Shown here one piece after another: positions 21,738-34,155 of a DNA stretch of 64,000 nt. Each line of letters opens with the position of its first letter. Positions within the stretch are counted from its first letter, which is position 1. The DNA is from Gnetum montanum (lineage: Eukaryota > Streptophyta > Gnetopsida > Gnetales > Gnetaceae). Below the pieces are notes generated by a model. The model was not told the DNA's origin and made no database searches. It saw only the letters and a program-made list of their open reading frames with translations. Location of the stretch: the NCBI GenBank assembly GCA_015680685.1, contig MNCI01023346.1, forward strand, positions 476,417 through 540,416, read 5' to 3'. The position numbers were made by a program, and so were the translations under genes.

Positions 21738-24165
21738 AAGCAATTAATTGTGGTGTTATTTTCAACCCCTTACCAATATAAAATGGGGCCATTCTTTTAT
21801 TCTTTTATTTTCTCACTATTGCCACCTAGATATTGGTCTTTACCATCTGGATATTAGTCTTTTTAGTTTATTTTTGTTCAATCTACCTCATGACTTTAAA
21901 CTTTCAAATCAAGAGTCTTACCATTAGGTAAACATGATGCATGCTCAATAGCATGCAAAGTTACTCATTTCAACTCAAAGCATTTGCTTACTCCAAAAAT
22001 GTTGTAGTTTCACCTGCACCCAATCTTAGCAAGCCTGGTAATGAAACTATAAAATTTTCTATTCAATTATAAAATTGTCTTTAAAACCAAACGTTGTTGG
22101 ATATTCAAAATAGCAACTATGTATGTATAAAGTGACTGGTTTGAAAGCTTACTGAAAAAGGTCTTGGTTTAGAAGCTGAAGTTACTGGTTTGATTCTGTG
22201 AATAATAATGAATTATAACATTCCAATTTAACTATTCCTTAGGGTCTCGGTATTCCAGGTTTTTTCTGTGATTCTCAAATCTCAACCTTTTCTCCCTCAG
22301 GGAATTCCCACGACAAACACAAAATTCAAAACATCTACATCGCTTATGACTCACTCAACATGAATGATTTGGAGAATCCAATCCAAAAGAAGCGCGTTGC
22401 TTACGTTTTCTTGTGTCACGCTCACGCATCACATTGTGCATCTACGTACTTTGTTCTGGCCTGTTTGTGTTTGTGTTTGTGGATGAACAGCAAAGACAAA
22501 AACTTCGATTGATTGAAAGGAGAATTTGTTTGCAATATATCCATGTGGGTCGATTCCATTCGCCGTCTGAAGAATAATAATATAATAGCAAAACAAACCG
22601 TGAATCATGGTGCTTTTAGTGCGTGAGAATAGTGAAAATTTCTGCCTCAGGAATATACGTTGCTTGATTCTCCAGGATGGTCTTGTCTGGATGTGGTTCC
22701 CTTCTTGGACCAGAAGCCTGGAGAAGATTATTTCAATTGCTTTCCTTGTTCCACTAATCCTGACAAAATTTGTGAACATCACAGATTTATAACCATAGCA
22801 GAGGATTTACCGTCGGTATAACTTATGAGCTTTATACCCTGCATTACGCAGGGATTAAAAGCAGAAAATTTACTATGAGATTGCTTACGGACAATTTAAT
22901 ATTTAATGACCAGATTTCTCTCAGTGCACTGTGTTTGCAAGCCCCGATGCTTTAATTTTTCAACATATCTGGGTTTCTTTGGGATCCACTTAAATCACTT
23001 CAGTCCTCTCAAAATGACAGAAAACTTTTGTAAAATGTGTTTAATTTCTTTGGCTTGTTTCGGAGTTTCCAATTTGCCTTTGCCTTCGGAAGTGTTCCAT
23101 GCAGTGGCCCAAAAAGACTTTTGAAAAAAGCTATCTTCTAATGTTATCACCTTTGACCATGATATAAAGTTGCTTCTTTATATAAAGCTTCCCTGCATTA
23201 CTTATTTCAAAATTTAGTAGGGCCGAACAGTGAAAGGAGCTATGGTATAGGACACCTTTATTGACTATATCTTGCAAAAATAACAAAAGTGACAGTGAGA
23301 GAAAGGTTTTAATGTTTACCCAAGGGTGCAAAAGCTTTAAAGCACACAGCAAGATAAAAAGGCTCACTGTGCCCACTACACTGGATTGGACTGGACTGGA
23401 ATAACAGTAAGATTATCCCAATTTCATCAGAGGTACTCTGGTAAATGTTGTTGTCACTGCAGAATACACTATTGAACTTGTTGGATCAGCTACGTTACAA
23501 ACTCCGTATTGAAATTGAAATGGAAGGATAAGAAAAAAGGGGCACGTCCATCCCACGTGAAGAGCTTTAGACTTTAAGAACTGTCCACATTTTTGTCACA
23601 TATTTTTCACTGTTGTGATGCTTGTTTATTTGATTTTTAATTCTTTTTCGGACAAGTTACTAGGGTTGGTAGTACAATTCTATCTATAAAACACCATAAG
23701 GCTACTCCACTGTTAACAAATTTTTTTTCACTGTTATAATGTTTGTTAAGCTAGGTTTGATTAACATTTATAAGATTTTTTAAATAAAAACACTTCTACT
23801 TTTGAAATTGCATTTATTATGATTGCATTTATTATGACTGACAAATGGAATACTATACTAGAATAAGTCTGTAATTTGGTCAAGATTTATCAATTGGCAC
23901 TTCTCGTTGCATGTGTTTATATCATATGCATGACATCACCATATATATTTTTTAAATGATGAAAATACCATGCTTGTGTTTTTAAAAACAAAATGTTAAT
24001 GAATATGTTTATTTATTTCATATTCCATTTCTATTGATTTTTAGGTTACCAAAATCTATAGGATTGTGTTTGGAATAATATCTTTCATCTTATATCTACT
24101 TCAAATGAGAACCTGATCCATGTGACTCCTGTTTTCAGCTCTGTACCAAAATACTAAAAAGAATG

Positions 24166-24243
24166 TTACAGACAGTTTTCTTTCTCCCACTGAAACTTGC
24201 ATTCTTACAGACAATTTTCTTTCTCCCACTAAAACTTGCATTG
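24166..24243 (+). repeat. 39-bp tandem duplication
   Basis: The 39-base unit 24166-24204 (starting TTACAGACAGTTTTC) recurs at 24205-24243 with about three changes. The length is a multiple of three, so a chance ORF runs through both copies. Confidence 0.85.
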
Positions 24244-24875
24244 TTATCTAAATTTTCATCTTATATAGATAAGCGTGAGTGCAATGCGAATCAAATTTAT
24301 ACCCTCCTACGTAACCTCCTAAACAACACACAGGAGCTCCACCGCTGGGCCAACAAGCCCCACACCATTTCGCTCTTGATTTAGTATTCATCATATTACT
24401 GAATACACATCGCTCTTGCTTTAGTATTCAGTAACATAATGGATAATGCAAACTGTGTGTTTTTGTTGGGCCCAAGTGGTTGTATGTTTCCATGACACTT
24501 ATGGACTATTTGTCGGTTCTACAACAAGCCCCAACTGCCAATTGGCATTATCAGTAATATTGAAGTGCCAACCACTGCGCAAACCTTGGGATGTTTGTAT
24601 TGAACTGTCAACCATTATGGGAATCTTGCATTGTACTTGTTTTGTATGCCAAATAGAATTAGAATTATTAGCTAGCTTTGCTTTGCTTTGCTGTCATGAT
24701 TTGTTTGAATGAAACCAGATCTGTAAAAACTTATGATGAAGTTACAGTAACATCCCAGTGAAAGGAGTCTCCAGAAATTAGTGATGGCCAGTTCCATACT
24801 CATCAGTCATCCCCCACTCATAAGGTTCCACTACATTGCATTGCCGCCCTTACCCTGAAAAGCTTTTTTCAGTTT

Positions 24876-25423
24876 ATGGCAGATGAGGCCCGCCTGAATT
24901 CAATCTTGAAAAAATCCAGAGAATACGGAAGCACATTCCAAAAGTACTTTGCAACAACATACGCACATGGATTCATTTTCTTTGTATCTTTTGGAATTGG
25001 AAGTTGGAAGTGGATGTCATGTGTTCAGACTTCAGACATCAGTGAATCCAGCAACACAACCACTGGACCTCAGTTTGCATGTCCTGATTTGGATACACAT
25101 ATTCACTTGAATGATCGAGTGCTGCTTCTTCTGCAGATCATCAAGCACGGCAGCACTGTCTGTATCTTCAATGGCCGACCTGATACCCTAATTCTCCCTC
25201 TGCAAAGTTTGCAGAGAATCAGCTGGTGCTTCAGTTGCTGGAGCTGATGCTGGCAGTGCTGTACTTGGGTTGGCCATTAGTCAAGTAGTGGTGATTGCTT
25301 AAATGAATCAAGGCAAGGGAGATTCTGAAGGACCTTGAAATTGGAGCAAGGAAGTTAAGGTGGTGTGCAGAGTTTCAAGAAAGGATTCAAGCAAAATAAA
25401 TTCCTGGTCTCTGATCACCGACA
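24876..25423 (+). other. Upstream region of the receptor gene, with an unassigned 123-codon ORF
   Basis: Base composition changes to gene-like values about 550 bases before the receptor ATG. An ORF at 24876-25247 begins MADEARLNSILKKSREYGS and contains no domain I recognise. It could be an upstream ORF in the leader, a decayed exon, or chance. The stretch 25248-25423 is probably 5' leader. Confidence 0.3.
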
Positions 25424-28420
25424 ATGGCAAATGCAAATAATGGTAATGCCAGGTACTTCATGTTGGTCATGGTGATTTCTTTGTTGGCCCTCAACGCTGC
25501 TGGACTGGTATACACGTCTGTGGAGGATTCAGAGTGGCTTCTAAAGATAAAAGAGGAGCTGCAGGATCCTTTAAGAGTCATGGAAAACTGGTCCCTGGAA
25601 ACATCTCCCTGTGACTGGTATGGAATTACCTGCAGTAGTGAAGAAGATAGATTTCATTTTGTAGTAGCTCTCAATTTGTCAGCATCATGTTTATCTGGTC
25701 CCTTGCCCTCTGCTTTAGCTAAACTGAAGTCTCTGCAAATCTTAGACCTATCAAATAACTACATCACAGGCAGTATCCCCTCTGAACTTGGCGATCACCT
25801 GCACAACCTCACAGTTCTCTCTCTTAACCAGAATAGTTTAACTGGAGCCATTCCTGCATCCTTGGGAAACCTCTCAAATTTAACAGAACTTATGCTGTTC
25901 TCCAATCGCCTTTCTGGAACCATTCCAAAGGCGCTGGGGCGTCTGCAGAAGTTGGTGGTTTTAAGGATAGGAGATAATGGCGTTTCAGGTCAAATACCAG
26001 ACGATATTTTCAACTGCACAGGCTTACAGCAACTGGGTCTTGCCTCTTGCAGACTTACAGGCTTCATGCCCAAACAGATTGGAAGGCTTCATAGGCTGAG
26101 AGTCTTGAATGTTCAGGATAATCATTTGAAGGGTACCATTCCAGAGAATCTGGGAAACTGTACCAGTCTTGAGATCTTTTCTGCAGCGGATAACAGTTTT
26201 GAGGGACAGATCCCTGCAACCCTGGGAAGACTCAGAATGTTGCAGATTTTGAATTTGGCAAATAACAGCTTTTCTGGGCCAATTCCTGTGGAGAAAGGGA
26301 AGCTGCAGAACCTCCAGTACATGAACCTCCATGGAAATGAATTGCATGGTAACATTCCTGCAGAAATCACTAATCTGCTTCAGCTGGAAACCCTGGATAT
26401 TTCGGCAAATAACCTCTCCGGAATCATCCCAGGGAGGCTTGGCAAATTGAGGAATCTCGGTTTCCTGGTTTTGTCTGATAACTCCATCGGAGGTTCTATT
26501 CCACAGGATCTTTGCCAGAGAAGCAGTGAATTGCAGCATCTTTCCTTGAGCGGAAACAATCTCGCCGGTTCCATTCCTGCAGGACTGATGCTCTGCTCAG
26601 AATTACAGCAGCTTGACCTCTCAAGCAATTCCTTGAATGGTGTGATTCCACCGCTCCTGAGTACCCTTCAGCAACTCCGTGATCTTTATCTGCACAACAA
26701 CTGTTTATCAGGACCCATTCCGTCTGGTTTAGGAAATCTCAGCAACCTCGAAAATCTTTCCTTGTACCAAAATCTGCTATCCGGCAGCATGCCTAAGGAA
26801 GTGGGAAAACTTCAAAATCTGAAGACCTTGTTGCTGTATGAAAATCAATTATCTGGCATGATTCCCATGGAGCTGGGCAACTGCTCCGAATTGTTGGAAA
26901 TTGATTTATTTGGAAACAACTTTGCAGGAGGCATACCAATCACATTTGGGAGGCTGCAGAACCTGAATTTCTTGGTGCTGAGGCAGAATAATTTGGATGG
27001 GGGGATTCCTCCCAGTCTTGGACACTGTAAGAGCCTGAAAGAGTTGGATCTATCCAACAACCGATTCAGTGGCTCCATTCCTCCAACTTTTGGAATGCTA
27101 CAGGGCTTACAAGTGCTTGCTCTGTACAATAATTCTCTTGAAGGAGTTCTTCCCAGGGCTCTGAAACGTCTTAAAAACCTTATTAAGGTCAATCTGTCAA
27201 ACAATAAGCTCACTGGAACAATTGCTTCTCTTTGTGCTTCTAGGTCTCTGCTTACACTGGACCTGACAAACAACAGTTTCATAGGCATAATTCCTCCTCA
27301 ACTGGGCAATGCCACACAATTACATCGCCTCAGACTTGGGTCCAACAGATTGGCAGGCAGAATTCCAAAAGAAATTGGGCAACTGATGCAGCTCAATTTT
27401 TTGGATTTTTCATGTAATAATTTAAGTGGGCTTTTACCAAAGGAGCTTGCCAGATGTGAGCAGCTTGGTCATCTGGATCTCAATAATAATAGCTTCTCTG
27501 GCCCTGCTCCAGCATGGTTAGGCCGTTTTAAGAGACTGGGGGAGCTTAAGCTCTCTTCTAACAGATTCACTGGAATGGTTCCCACAGATATAGCAAACTG
27601 CACCAGCTTGTTAACCTTGCAGCTTGACAATAACAAGTTTGAAGGCAGGCTCCCACTGCAGCTTGGAAAACTTGTTAACCTCAATGTTTTGCATTTGGAC
27701 AAGAACAACTTTTCTGGCCCAATCCCTGCCTCCTTGAAGAACTGTCAACTTCTTTATGATTTAAGGCTTTCTAATAACCTCTTGAATGGAACGGTTCCCA
27801 TGGAGATGGGTATGCTTGTTAACTTACAAGTCATGTTAGACTTGAGCAGCAACCTTCTATCAGGACAAATTCCTTCCTCCTTTGAAAATTTAATCATGCT
27901 TGAAATCCTTAACCTGTCCAACAACAGGTTTAATGGGCAGATTTCCAGTCAGATTCTGGAGCTGAGAAGTTTGAATGAAGTGGATTTGTCCCATAATTTC
28001 TTTGTTGGACAGTTGCCTGTCACTGCTTCCAAGTGGAATTGGACCTCTTTCATAGGCAACAATGGACTTTGTGGCATACCCCTGGCATCCTGCCCAGCAG
28101 GAAACTCTTCATCTGATGCTAATCACCTCACAACAGGAGCACTTGCTGGCTTGTGTATGGTCATTGGGGTGAGTTTTGTGCTCATGGGCGGAATTTCTTG
28201 GTTGATTTTATGGAAAATATTTGACATTTGGGCTGCTCGGATACCTTTCTCTGGTACAGTTTATGGAGATACCAGTGAAACTGATTCAAATAGAAATGAT
28301 GTCTATGATTGGAAATTTAGGAACGCTGAAGAAGGATCCAACAAAACAGACGAAGACTATGTGTCAAGCCTGTCTGATTGTCCTAGAAACACCCAGCAAG
28401 CAGCTGAATTTTCTTGGTAG
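25424..28420 (+). CDS. LRR receptor-like protein with GSO/SGN3-type ectodomain, no kinase
   Basis: Intact intronless ORF of 998 residues. The start is fixed by an in-frame TGA at 25412-25414 and a good plant context (ACAATGGC). Residues 1-30 look like a signal peptide. Residues 35-72 form the N-terminal LRR cap ending CDWYGITC. About 33 LRRs of mostly 24 residues (NxLxGxIP consensus) follow to about residue 870, with many N-glycosylation sequons and a C-terminal cap GNNGLCGIPLASC. A membrane span lies at about 904-932, then a 65-residue acidic, Ser-rich tail. Repeat by repeat (LRIGDN, LASCRLTG, LYLHNN, RQN, LNLDKN-like units) the ectodomain follows Arabidopsis GSO1/GSO2 as I remember them. 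These are kinases that bind sulfated CIF peptides in barrier formation. Here no kinase follows, in frame or in other frames, so it would be a receptor-like protein, possibly a co-receptor or decoy. Function is inferred. Confidence 0.92.
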   Translation: MANANNGNARYFMLVMVISLLALNAAGLVYTSVEDSEWLLKIKEELQDPLRVMENWSLETSPCDWYGITCSSEEDRFHFVVALNLSASCLSGPLPSALAKLKSLQILDLSNNYITGSIPSELGDHLHNLTVLSLNQNSLTGAIPASLGNLSNLTELMLFSNRLSGTIPKALGRLQKLVVLRIGDNGVSGQIPDDIFNCTGLQQLGLASCRLTGFMPKQIGRLHRLRVLNVQDNHLKGTIPENLGNCTSLEIFSAADNSFEGQIPATLGRLRMLQILNLANNSFSGPIPVEKGKLQNLQYMNLHGNELHGNIPAEITNLLQLETLDISANNLSGIIPGRLGKLRNLGFLVLSDNSIGGSIPQDLCQRSSELQHLSLSGNNLAGSIPAGLMLCSELQQLDLSSNSLNGVIPPLLSTLQQLRDLYLHNNCLSGPIPSGLGNLSNLENLSLYQNLLSGSMPKEVGKLQNLKTLLLYENQLSGMIPMELGNCSELLEIDLFGNNFAGGIPITFGRLQNLNFLVLRQNNLDGGIPPSLGHCKSLKELDLSNNRFSGSIPPTFGMLQGLQVLALYNNSLEGVLPRALKRLKNLIKVNLSNNKLTGTIASLCASRSLLTLDLTNNSFIGIIPPQLGNATQLHRLRLGSNRLAGRIPKEIGQLMQLNFLDFSCNNLSGLLPKELARCEQLGHLDLNNNSFSGPAPAWLGRFKRLGELKLSSNRFTGMVPTDIANCTSLLTLQLDNNKFEGRLPLQLGKLVNLNVLHLDKNNFSGPIPASLKNCQLLYDLRLSNNLLNGTVPMEMGMLVNLQVMLDLSSNLLSGQIPSSFENLIMLEILNLSNNRFNGQISSQILELRSLNEVDLSHNFFVGQLPVTASKWNWTSFIGNNGLCGIPLASCPAGNSSSDANHLTTGALAGLCMVIGVSFVLMGGISWLILWKIFDIWAARIPFSGTVYGDTSETDSNRNDVYDWKFRNAEEGSNKTDEDYVSSLSDCPRNTQQAAEFSW

Positions 28421-30471
28421 AAGACTGAAAATGGAACTGATGGAATGGCTGGCAGCATTTCAGTTAAAAACGTGGATGAACATGATTCAAAACACTTGGC
28501 AAGAAACCAACAGAAGATGAATTTAGTTGGGATTCAAGTAAGATCATGGCTACATCTCTGCAAGATCATTCATTGAAGGTAGTCTTGTTACCTGCGTGGG
28601 TTTGACCAATTAGGTAATTTTCTCGTTGAGGGTCTGGTAGTCTCAAGCCAAACAGGGAAAAGACTTGGAACAACAGCTGTGTCACAAGGCTCATCAGCTG
28701 CTGTTTCATTTCAGTCTTGAGAAGTGCACACAGCTTCATTAGTGTACCTCGTGATAAATGTCGTTGATTATAAAAGAGAAAACTTTACCCACAACAAGTT
28801 TAAGAAAGAAAACGATTTTGCTATGCTCTGTCAATGTTTGTAACTTGTAAGTAAAAGAGTACCCTTTTCAATATTGAACTGCCAAGAAAGTTGTCAGCTA
28901 TAACGCTGGCTTCTTTTTAAAAAAAACAACCATAACGCAGGCTTCTTCTTTAGGAAAACAACCATGGGTAAAGTAACCATATCATGGCAGAGATGATGTA
29001 AAACATTTCCGTTACTTTTCAGGCAAAAGGGTTGTGCTTGTCCCTGGCTCTCAGAATGAAACTTTTTATCAGGCATGCATACATCTATGGAAATGCATTT
29101 AGTGTGTGAAAACGGATATTCAGAGTAAAAGGTTTCTTCTTGTCCCCTTCTCACGCATAGGCATATTTCTTTACATCAAAAAGAATTATATATCTTATTC
29201 TGGCTATAAGCACATTTCAAAATATATCGTCAATATAATATATTATAAGCATTATAAAGCAATATAATAAAGCTAAGAGTTGCTGCAATCAAAACTATGA
29301 TTATAGGTACTTACAAGCCGTACAACTAACATAAAACTTGAGTAGAATGTAGGTACATCATAGCAATTCTTCAAAAACCGCTAAAGTCTATAAGCTATTA
29401 CATACATAAAGCAATAAACTTACCAATAAAGTTATGCTTGCATTGAAAAATATTTTAAAATTCATGAAGAATATGGATTATTTTATCGAATTCATTGACA
29501 AACTTTAAAATAAATTATCATGTCCATACTCATTTGTAAAGGTTTTTTTTTTCAAGGATTGTACAAAATCCCTTCATAAGTTTCAGCTCAAGCTTTGCTT
29601 ATAACATACACATACATTTAGATCAAATGTTGTAAGTATTAATTCAAATTGAATCCACATAATTGCTATAAAGTATTACGAATGAGACATTGGATCATAA
29701 TTTAAGGTTATTGTGGTAAATCCTCTTTAACTCTTCTAGAGTTCATGGCATTGAATTGTAATTTCATAAATTAAACTATAATATAGGAAGCTAAGTAGAC
29801 TTAATGACTTTGAAGATAATACCATTGGAGTAGGTACTATGTTTACGTGAAATTTAACTTTTTTATATATTTATGCAATACCTAAAATGGTCCAATTGAT
29901 CAACATTTTTGTGATCCAATAATTAACATTTCATAAGTATCAAATACTTTTTCAATGAAGTGATTCAAAAGAGAGGATTGAATTGAAATAGCATAGACAA
30001 TTTACTAAATATAATGTACTTTGGAAATTATTGAAATTGAGTTTTTACTTATGTCCACTAAGAACTTCTTGGATTTATTAGATATAGAAGTTTTCAAATT
30101 TCTTTTATAGATGTTTTTAAATCATAATTCAATGTTGCTCACTACAATTGAACATATAACCTAGAATTAAAATTATTAAGTACTTAAATCTTACAGCAAA
30201 AGTACTTATGTTTTAGAAAACAATCTTAATATAATTTCATTGATTATTCCCATACATATAGTTAACATAATTCATCTTGCAATTGCCAGGGTGCATAGTG
30301 GAAATAAGGGCTCCTCAACTCTAAAAATTTGAAATTCTTTCAAAAACTTGACCACAAGCTAACCATGAGTGAAAGTCACTCATGGTGAAAATTTCTTAAA
30401 CCATGAGACATAGGGTTGTCATAGTAAATTCATCACAAGCTATGGTGAGGTCATGGTTAGATCATGGTAAT
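28421..30471. other. 3' flank of the receptor gene and AT-rich intergenic DNA
   Basis: After TAG (28418-28420) the same frame stays open for about 50 further codons of polar sequence, so the tail may once have been longer. No kinase motif (glycine loop, VAIK, HRD, DFG) appears in any frame to about 29,150. There is no canonical AATAAA close by; TGTAA-type signals occur at about 28840. From about 29,170 the DNA is strongly AT-rich, with no feature I can support until the LTR at 30472. Confidence 0.5.
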
Positions 30472-31312
30472 TGATGAGCAGTGGAGTATCCAACACCCAA
30501 CCATATGAGATACAAGTGTTCATGCGCAATCTTGGTCAAACTCTGCAGATAAGGCAATGTGATTATACCAGTAATGGATTAGCATTTGTGGTCATTGTCT
30601 TCCCACATGAATTAGTAAAATCAGTGCACATGGTTTAACTCATTGTGAGGTATATGATATTGATGTTGTATTGGCCATTGTGCTCCTAATAAACATGAAG
30701 TGAAGATAAAAGTTTCTAAATCTAAGTAGCAGTAAAACAAATCTAAACTAGCCTATGCAATGAGTAGCTAGTCCTGATCTTCTAGTCACACCTCAGCCTT
30801 TGTGCAACTACTATTGGGATTACCAAGTACTACACTACTAGGTGTACCAAGTGATAGTAATACTAGGTTACCAAGTAGTTACACTTACATGCTCGAGATT
30901 AGTTGTACTCATTCTACTTAATGACATTAAAAATAAATTGCAAGTAATTGTAAAGATTGACTATGAAGATAATAAACTAATTAAAAACAAAAATAAAACT
31001 AAGTGTTGCTACAATGATGGAAAGTAATTTTGATCTTTATTTCCGATCATGCAATGCGTCTAAGTACATCACACTCAAATAAAGACTCTGTTCAATCACT
31101 TAACATCACACTGTAGACACACATTGCTAAGTACTAAATTCAAAAAAATAAAATGAAAGAGTTTTGTTACTAAGTTATCGAATCTACTTCAAATTTGTGT
31201 CCAAGTATTACTTATATAGGCTGGCACACATCCTGCGATATCGTTTATACGATAATGTATCTACGACATCGTAGATAAGATATCGTTGGCCCAAAAAATT
31301 TTGTATTTATCA
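30472..31312 (-). repeat. 3' LTR of element F
   Basis: On the minus strand it begins TGATAAATAC and ends CTCATCA (complement of 30472-30478). The U3 has GATATCG and GACATCG motifs (about 31228-31286), then TATATAGG (about 31214), the TCTTTATTTGAG block, an AATAAA signal (about 31040) and the U5 end with AACCATATGAG (about 30497-30508), as in G's LTR. Length is 841 bp. Confidence 0.82.
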
Positions 31313-31350
31313 TACCCCCATGACTAACTAAAAACTCGTCCTTGAGTTAA
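31313..31350 (-). other. Polypurine tract and GGACGAG box of element F
   Basis: On the minus strand CAAGGACGAG is followed by ATGGGGGTA directly against the LTR. The same pairing occurs in A, C and D, which ties the accessory-gene unit to a gypsy 3' end rather than to chance proximity. Confidence 0.75.
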
Positions 31351-31499
31351 AACAAAATGAGGATGGAGTTCCTTACAAAATTAGGAGGTAGATCTACATG
31401 ACACTAATGTCGATATACATGACTCTCTAGTGCTGTAGTGGAGTTTACAAAAATGAACATATGACATGAAAATTTTGACAAAGAATGAAATACAAAATT

Positions 31500-34155
31500 T
31501 AGTAAGGTTGAATGTAGCCTTATGTTGATCTGGGTGGAGGTGGCTCTTCTATAGGTTTCTTTCCCTTGTCTTCAAGCTTATTGAATTGGTATTTGTTTAG
31601 GAGCGCCTGCAACTTCTCTTCTTCCATTCTTGGACTGTGGACCATCCATGTTGATGAACCAATGTTTCATGGATTCAACATGTTCCACAAACATGATAGT
31701 TGTAGAAACATATGATTGGATTTAATGTACCACATTACAAAACATCGTTGCTCTTATTCAAAAGCTCTAGCCTTTTTTCTAGGTTCATGATAATGCATTA
31801 ATTTTCTGGCCAAATTTGCTACTACATCCTTTTGCCTTAACTACTTCTAGTTCTAAGTTTGCTACTTGAAGTTTTTATAGAGCATCCTTTCTATCTACAA
31901 ACTCTTTCTCATATAAAGCATAAGTGGTTGTTACTTGCTATTCTAGTTCATTTCTAGGTCTACCTATTGTTAGCATGGACAAATTAGCATATCAAAGGTT
32001 TGCTAACATCATGTATTCTTTTAAGTCTTCTATTTGCAAGTTTTTATTTTTCACTTTCACTTAATAGGTCTAGGTCATGCTATCCAAGATGGGTTGCCAA
32101 TTAGGATTTTGTGCTGCAATTGAACTGATTTTGGCCTTTGCCATCTAGATCTCTTTCTCATTTATCTATTTATACATGTCCACTTGGTTTTGGAAGTGTT
32201 CTTTAAACCTTTCATGTTTCTTAGCCTCATTTTTCCATGTGTTGATTTCAATAGCTGATTTCTGTTAGATGGCACGTACCTCCTCCATAGAGAGGGTTCT
32301 ATTTTCTCTTACAAGGCATCTCATATCTTCAATTACCCTCATCAACTACTCTCTTAACTGATGGATGCTTTTTTCTAGAGTGTTTTTCTATTTTTCTACT
32401 ATGGTCAACCTCATGTTGTTTGTAGCAAGTTATTGATTTTCTTCTAATAAGGCAGCAAGCACTTTGGCATGGGCATATGATTGGGCTTCAGCTACTAAAG
32501 CATTCCATACTACCTTTTCTTTCTCATTTGTTATATCTTTATTGTTCTTAAGGACAAAATTGATCTACTCAGTTTTCAATTATGCTATCTAGTCTAGTGC
32601 TATGAACTAAGTTGGATCTCTCCTTTCTATCCTTAGGGCTACAAGCTCTTCTTGTAATCAGCGAATCTCATTCTTAGCATGTTCTATCCTATTTTTGACC
32701 ATGATTGATTTTACTTTGGTGGCTATTAATTTAGATTGTGTTGTAGTGATATCACTAGGAATATCAAATAGATTTGTCATAACTTGTCCTATTTGCAATA
32801 GTCTATCCAACACATCTTCATGTTCTGCAGGAGTCATTGAGGTACCAACTATCATTAGAGTATCTTTGGCTTCAAAAATATCAGCAAGTGGCACAACATG
32901 TACATTAAAATATTATTTAATGTGATCTGTGATCACTTCTATAGCTCTTGTTGCATCATGATGCTGCAAGACCATAATTGTGGCTTCTTCTCCTAATTTA
33001 AGCACCACTTGGAACGATGAAACATTCCCAAACATCTGTTGTGACCAATAGGCCTCTCCTCCTGACTACAGTAATATCTGCAACTAATGGTTTCTGCAAT
33101 TTACTGCAGATGACTCATTGAAGGCCTATAATCTTGTAGTGACGATGATGGAACTTATGGTTGTTGTTGCTACTATCCTATGGGTTCGTTAGTCTTCTCA
33201 ATGCCTAGTTATTCTTCTAATTGGTCCTTTTTGGGAGGCACTGACTTGAGCATTTTTGCATACAAAGCATTTTGTGCCTTCCTCAATGCATCATTTGTAT
33301 ACCCTTGGATACTAGCTCATTTACATAACTTCTGAATAAGGCAAGGAAATGGACGTTTTAACTTCCCTACCTTCTTTTCTTCGAACTGCCTTTGGATTTC
33401 TATGAAGTAGAGGTGAGCAATGTTTGCATTGAATTTTCCATTAATATTGCACTCCCTGTGGATGCATATGTGGAGGTTCTATTCAATCTTTTGGTAGGAA
33501 ATAAATGATAAGTGCTCATTTTGAAATAGATCTTTACTTCTACAGTTAATTCACTGTATTCTTTATCTTCCTTGCCATACGCTCGCTATAACCACAACTT
33601 CCTGGCATCTTTGTCAAATTTGGTTGACATCTGTGCCACCTTTGCTCCTTGATTAGGAACATTTAGTACCTTTGTTATTGCCTTAACTAAGTAAGATGTT
33701 AAGATTCCTTCAATTTTGATTGTAGCATCAACTTTTCAATTTTGCCAAAACCAAAGTGTTTCTCCTAGATACCATTCTCCATTATTTATTAAAGTAGGCA
33801 ACAAAGGAGATGACTGAAGTTGGTCCTTGATAGCTTTTGGATCAAATTCCAAGAATTAACCAAAGTTAAGTTCCACAATTACTATTGACATGATGGATTT
33901 TTCCTAACTAGCCTAAAGGCATTTAGTTGACAATGTAAGTTTTTGTCCCTAGGCAGGTACTAGTGGAACATTTTCTTCTGTTTAAGCAAATTGCTCTATG
34001 GTAGGGGCTTGTTGATGAATGCTAAAGGATTTTTCTTCTTGATCTCCTTGTTCTACTTGTGGATTTTTCTCGCTCACTTATCCTCCTCCATGACCTCGTG
34101 ATCTTTTGCATACTAGTCGTGGGAGTTCTCCTTCTACTTCTCTTTTTGGAGCCAT
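31500..34155 (-). pseudogene. Accessory gene of element F (MAPKR protein), decayed
   Basis: Minus-strand reading from ATG at 34155 (MAPKREVEGE). The N-terminal domain at about 33,830-33,300 contains GEWYLGETLWF, ARKLWL, YHLFPTKRLNR and PFPCLIQKLC. This order is reminiscent of the plant 'putative transposon protein' and Athila ORF families (recalled, not searched). It is followed by a Lys/Glu/Gln-rich, probably coiled-coil region of about 550 residues, including EDVLDRLLQIGQVMTNLFDI (about 32,820) and LQIEDLKEYMMLANL (about 32,040). The whole length aligns with the plus-strand copy in G. About twenty stops or frame changes make it non-coding now. It lies just upstream of the 3' LTR, the place of env-like ORFs in Athila. 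Function is unknown. Confidence 0.75.

Larger units (their letters stand above)
20831..24875. other. Intergenic region between the tRNA and the receptor gene
   Basis: This is about 4 kb of AT-rich DNA. Small ORFs on both strands (for example 22429-22782 minus, 22906-23124 plus) have no recognisable motifs and look like chance. It contains two exact or near-exact tandem duplications (entered separately). No LTR, SINE head or coding exon could be supported. Confidence 0.5.

Noticed and set aside
22429-22782. Minus-strand ORF of 117 codons
   Set aside because: No recognisable motif, ordinary AT-rich surroundings, no sign of codon bias; likely chance.
24876-25247. A separate protein-coding gene of 123 codons
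   Set aside because: Possible but unsupported; no domain and it lies in the probable leader of the receptor gene. Kept only as part of the upstream region.
26024-27708. Several minus-strand ORFs of 79-171 codons opposite the receptor gene
   Set aside because: They are shadows of the LRR coding strand; a repetitive coding sequence leaves open frames on the other strand.
28421-29154. Possible frameshifted kinase domain after the receptor ORF
   Set aside because: I looked in all plus frames for the glycine loop, VAIK, HRD and DFG motifs and found none.
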